Assembly (NCBI GenBank): GCA_030668345.1
Contig: DAOUUD010000063.1
Coordinates: 1 to 9,061, forward strand
Source of the DNA: Candidatus Cloacimonadota bacterium
GTDB lineage: Bacteria > Cloacimonadota > Cloacimonadia > Cloacimonadales > TCS61
DNA: 9,061 bases
Direction of reading: 5' to 3'
Shown here: one piece after another, positions 7,560 to 9,061 of the stretch
Layout of the letters: each line of letters begins with the position of its first letter
How positions within the stretch are numbered: position 1 is the first letter of the stretch
Notes under the pieces: model-generated
Seen by the model: only the letters and a program-made list of their open reading frames with translations
What the model was told of the DNA's origin: nothing
Databases searched by the model: none
Made by a program: the position numbers and the translations under genes

Positions 7560-7914
7560 TACCTCCGCCGCTACCGGAGCCATGGCTGCTACCCTGTCCC
7601 GGAGTATTTTGACCGCTTTGACCTTTGTGCCATTCATGGCAGGAACCGCTGCGGAAAACCTTACCGGAGAGCTGGCGGTTGCGTCGCCAGTTACGATGTC
7701 TTTCCTGGAAATTGCGATCGTCTGCTATACCATCGCCGTTCTTATCTACAAAAACATCCTGCTCTTCTGTGTCGTCTTGATGGATCTTTTCACGGGTTCT
7801 GATCCTCTCTCTCTCCTGCAGTTTTAACTGCTCTTTTGTCTTTACCCGCAGTGAATCTTCCGCGAAGAGGGTAAGGGCAAAAAGAATGATAAGCACCATA
7901 ATTCTGGCTTTCAT
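7549..7914 (-). CDS. Small secreted protein with EF-hand-like loop and Gly/Ser/His-rich tail
   Basis: The product is 121 residues from ATG 7914. This start is preferred over GTG 7920 because AGGAG sits 5 nt before it. A signal peptide (MKARIMVLIILFALTLFA, likely cut before EDSL) is followed by a highly charged, probably helical stretch (QLKLQERERIRTREKIHQ), then DKNGDGIADD (about residues 57-66), which matches the Asp/Asn-rich calcium-binding loop of EF-hand, dockerin or thrombospondin-3-type repeats. Next come a very basic RHRNWRRNRQ segment, a Cys/His cluster (SCHEWHKG) and a low-complexity GSSHGSGSGGGNGG end. No family recognised. It is the first gene of the sigma-54 operon; its stop lies 11 nt inside the barrel gene, and the codons of its Gly-rich tail supply the barrel's ribosome binding site. 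Metal binding is an inference from the loop and the Cys/His cluster. Confidence 0.8.
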   Translation of the reverse strand: MKARIMVLIILFALTLFAEDSLRVKTKEQLKLQERERIRTREKIHQDDTEEQDVFVDKNGDGIADDRNFQERHRNWRRNRQLSGKVFRSGSCHEWHKGQSGQNTPGQGSSHGSGSGGGNGG

Positions 7915-7919
7915 ATCCA

Positions 7920-7926
7920 CTCCTCC
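7920..7926 (-). promoter_or_regulatory. Ribosome binding site of the small secreted protein gene
   Basis: GGAGGAG on the minus strand, ending 5 nt before ATG 7914. It decides for ATG 7914 over GTG 7920, which overlaps the site itself. Its first base is also the last base of the CGACAA/TTGTCG dyad. Confidence 0.75.
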
Positions 7927-7945
7927 GACAAATTAATTATTGTCG
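7926..7945. repeat. Inverted repeat CGACAA-N8-TTGTCG abutting the RBS
   Basis: Six-base perfect arms (7926-7931 and 7940-7945) are separated by an AT-only 8-nt spacer. In the leader mRNA of the secreted-protein operon this would fold into a hairpin whose 3' arm touches the Shine-Dalgarno sequence; as DNA it could be a protein-binding site. Either role is inference. Confidence 0.5.
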
Positions 7946-7982
7946 ATTTTTTTAAGGCAAGTTTTTTATTTATAAATTTCAT

Positions 7983-8008
7983 AGCAGGAAGAACAGACTC
8001 TTCCTGCT
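7983..8008. repeat. Strong leader hairpin (10-bp stem, 6-nt loop)
   Basis: Bases 7983-7992 (AGCAGGAAGA) pair perfectly with 7999-8008 (TCTTCCTGCT) around the loop ACAGAC. It lies about 32-57 nt downstream of the predicted sigma-54 start, so it would be in the 5' leader of the minus-strand operon. On the minus strand it is not followed by a T-run, so it does not look like an intrinsic terminator for that operon; on the plus strand it is followed only by TTAATTT. mRNA stabilisation, processing or attenuation are possible roles. Confidence 0.65.
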
Positions 8009-8050
8009 TTAATTTACCTTCCACCTCTATTTTTTTATGCCTGAAGTAAA

Positions 8051-8066
8051 AGCAAGCAGCGTGCCA
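8051..8066 (-). promoter_or_regulatory. Sigma-54 (RpoN) -24/-12 promoter of the secreted protein / barrel / two-component operon
   Basis: On the minus strand the sequence reads TGGCACGCTGCTTGCT: -24 element TGGCACG, 4 nt, -12 element TTGCT. It matches the accepted consensus TGGCACG-N4-TTGCW at every defined position, with the required 10 nt between GG and GC; a pyrimidine (T) precedes it and a T-run follows. Transcription would start near 8040, giving a leader of about 126 nt to ATG 7914. The operon's last gene encodes a sigma-54 activator with a complete AAA+ domain, which strongly supports the call. Confidence 0.85.
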
Positions 8067-8107
8067 AACCGACAATGCGTTGCAAAATAAGGGATTAGAT
8101 GAAAATA

Positions 8108-8164
8108 GCAACTGCAACTCTGCTCTCTTTTAGGGCAAAAGATTAATTTTGATGCACCAGATCA
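8108..8164. promoter_or_regulatory. Possible activator-binding (UAS) region upstream of the sigma-54 promoter
   Basis: Within about 70-125 bp upstream of the predicted start are a tandem GCAACT-GCAACT (8108-8119), a CAAAA-N6-TTTTG dyad (8136-8151) and a TGAT-N7-ATCA dyad (8150-8164). Sigma-54 activators normally bind paired dyads at about this distance. None of the three is individually convincing; the region, rather than any one site, is the claim. Confidence 0.25.
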
Positions 8165-8282
8165 GGGCAGTCTGAAAAAGGGATAGAATTTTTTCCTTTT
8201 TTTCATTCTGACAAAGTTAATCTCTGCTGGTAAGTTGCTTTAGAAAATGCAGGCTGAATTGAATGAAAAAAAATGTAGCAGT

Positions 8283-8311
8283 TTGACTTGACACAATGAA
8301 TTTGTCATAAA
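8283..8311 (+). promoter_or_regulatory. Putative sigma-70-type promoter of dnaE with internal dyad
   Basis: TTGACT (8283-8288), a 17-nt spacer and CATAAA (8306-8311) make a reasonable -35/-10 pair; an overlapping TTGACA lies at 8288-8293. Bases 8289-8307, TGACACAATGAATTTGTCA, form an imperfect palindrome (7 of 9 pairs, arms TGACA/TGTCA) filling the spacer, which could be an operator. Confidence 0.45.
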
Positions 8312-8359
8312 AAATAACCTGGTTTTAAAAAGAGAAAAAATGCTAAAAAAGGGATTTTA

Positions 8360-9061
8360 ATGGCTTTTGTTCATTTGCATAACCACACACAATACAGTTT
8401 ACTGGATGGAGCCTGTCGCGTAGATAAAATGGTGCTGATGGCCAAGCAGTATGGTATGCCGGCTGTGGCCATGACCGATCACGGCAATATGTTCGGAGCT
8501 ATCGATTTTTATACAAAAGCCAGGAAAGAGGGTATCAAACCGATCATCGGTATCGAAACATATATCATTAGCGGTGATCTGGATGCTCAGGAATCTAAAA
8601 AGGAGATCCGGCATCATCTCATTCTGCTGGCCCAGAACCTGCAGGGCTATAAGAACCTGATGAAACTCTCATCCAAAGCTTATCTGAAAGGTTTTTACTA
8701 TAAGCCCAGGATCAATAAAGAAATGCTGCAGAAATACTCTGCTGGTCTGATCTGTCTTTCAGCCTGCCTGAAGGGAGAGATTCCTCATCTTCTGTATAAT
8801 AAGAAAATCGAACAGGCTCAGGAAGTTGTAAATTTTTATAAAGAGACTTTTCCGGGCAGATTCTATCTGGAGATCCAGGATCATGGCTTGGAAGAAGAGA
8901 AAATCGTGCAACCTCTTCTGATCAAGTTGGCTCAGGATACAGATACACCCCTGGTAGTTACCAATGATTGTCATTATCTCCAAAAAGAGGATGCCGAAGC
9001 ACATGATGTGCTACTCTGTATTCAAACCGGTAAAACCTTTTCCGATACTAACAGGCTCAAA
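8360..9061 (+). CDS. dnaE: DNA polymerase III alpha subunit, N-terminal PHP domain (3' end outside window)
   Basis: The first 234 residues of a replicative DNA polymerase III alpha subunit, open to the right edge. They form the PHP domain: FVHLHNHTQYSLLDGA at the start, MTDHGNMFGAIDFY, EGIKPIIGIETY, a HHLILLAQN segment, KLSSKAYLKGFYYKPR, LSACLKGEI and TNDCHYL near 201-207, closing with LLCIQTGKTFSD. The presumed metal ligands (H7, H9, D16, H41, E66, H85 or H86, C136, D203, H205) are all present, as in alpha subunits whose PHP domain keeps metal-dependent 3'-5' proofreading activity, whereas the E. coli PHP site is degenerate. ATG 8360 is preceded by AGGGA with a weak but acceptable spacing. 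Transcribed divergently from the sigma-54 operon. The polymerase domain lies outside the window. Confidence 0.95.
   Translation, partial: MAFVHLHNHTQYSLLDGACRVDKMVLMAKQYGMPAVAMTDHGNMFGAIDFYTKARKEGIKPIIGIETYIISGDLDAQESKKEIRHHLILLAQNLQGYKNLMKLSSKAYLKGFYYKPRINKEMLQKYSAGLICLSACLKGEIPHLLYNKKIEQAQEVVNFYKETFPGRFYLEIQDHGLEEEKIVQPLLIKLAQDTDTPLVVTNDCHYLQKEDAEAHDVLLCIQTGKTFSDTNRLK

Larger units (their letters stand above)
7927..8359. other. Divergent intergenic region between the sigma-54 operon and dnaE
   Basis: About 430 bp without a supportable gene. From left to right it holds the dyad next to the RBS, the strong leader hairpin, the sigma-54 promoter, a possible UAS zone, a purine/pyrimidine tract (GAAAAAGGG near 8174 and a T-rich tract 8189-8203, which can pair as a weak 7-bp stem), and the dnaE promoter region. 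A 68-codon open frame at 7911-8117 lies here but starts upstream of the predicted transcription start and has no ribosome binding site. Confidence 0.7.

Noticed and set aside
7560..7637. Extended N-terminus of the barrel protein (start at 7637)
   Set aside because: The added residues overlap the upstream gene in another frame and would place about 26 non-hydrophobic residues before a textbook signal peptide.
7911..8117. 68-codon minus-strand open frame upstream of the small secreted protein gene
   Set aside because: It begins upstream of the predicted sigma-54 start, spans the promoter itself and the strong hairpin, lacks a Shine-Dalgarno site and shows no recognisable protein pattern. Only its last 23 codons are discussed, as a possible leader frame.
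8174..8202. AAAAAGG / CCTTTTT stem resembling a plus-strand terminator
   Set aside because: Seven mostly A-T pairs with a 13-nt loop, and no plus-strand gene upstream that would need it; probably a by-product of purine and pyrimidine tracts.
8171..8216. Direct repeat TCTGA[A/C]AAAG at 8171 and 8207
   Set aside because: Only ten bases with one mismatch in AT-rich DNA; the 36-bp spacing is not a whole number of helical turns, so it was not called a regulator site.
8399..9004. Two minus-strand open frames inside dnaE
   Set aside because: Shadows of the conserved PHP-domain coding frame.

Overview
The window looks like a chromosomal segment from a moderately AT-rich, didermic (outer-membrane-bearing), probably anaerobic bacterium. 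It encodes a lipoprotein, a predicted outer-membrane beta-barrel protein, and a MutL/GlmL-type ATPase of the kind associated with B12-dependent aminomutases. An FCB-group candidate lineage such as Cloacimonadota would fit, but that is a low-confidence inference from gene style alone. No mobile elements, CRISPR arrays or RNA genes were seen.

Layout from left to right. (1) A minus-strand operon (3481 to below 1) encodes a TetR-family regulator, a lipoprotein with a class I glutamine-amidotransferase-like (BPL_N-type) fold, and a large MutL-family ATPase with an N-terminal zinc ribbon; the last gene runs off the left edge. Gaps between genes are 16 and 10 nt. A consensus -35 box and an imperfect 20-bp palindrome lie just upstream, so autoregulation by the TetR protein is likely. 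(2) A second minus-strand operon (7914 to 3599) encodes a small secreted protein with an EF-hand-like loop and a Gly/Ser/His-rich tail, a predicted outer-membrane barrel protein, a two-TM sensor histidine kinase and an NtrC-type response regulator. All junctions overlap or are 11 nt or less. (3) A 445-bp divergent intergenic region (7915-8359) is rich in regulatory structure. (4) The start of dnaE (plus strand, 8360 onward) runs off the right edge.

The most informative find is a consensus-perfect sigma-54 (-24/-12) promoter at 8051-8066, directed at operon 2. The last gene of that operon encodes a sigma-54-dependent activator. Together they suggest a self-contained positive-feedback circuit: the kinase senses something in the periplasm, phosphorylates the activator, and the activator drives sigma-54 transcription of its own operon, including the small secreted protein and the barrel. 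The leader of this transcript carries a strong 10-bp hairpin and a second dyad abutting the ribosome binding site. What the system senses cannot be read from the sequence; the EF-hand-like loop and Cys/His cluster make a metal ion one possibility.
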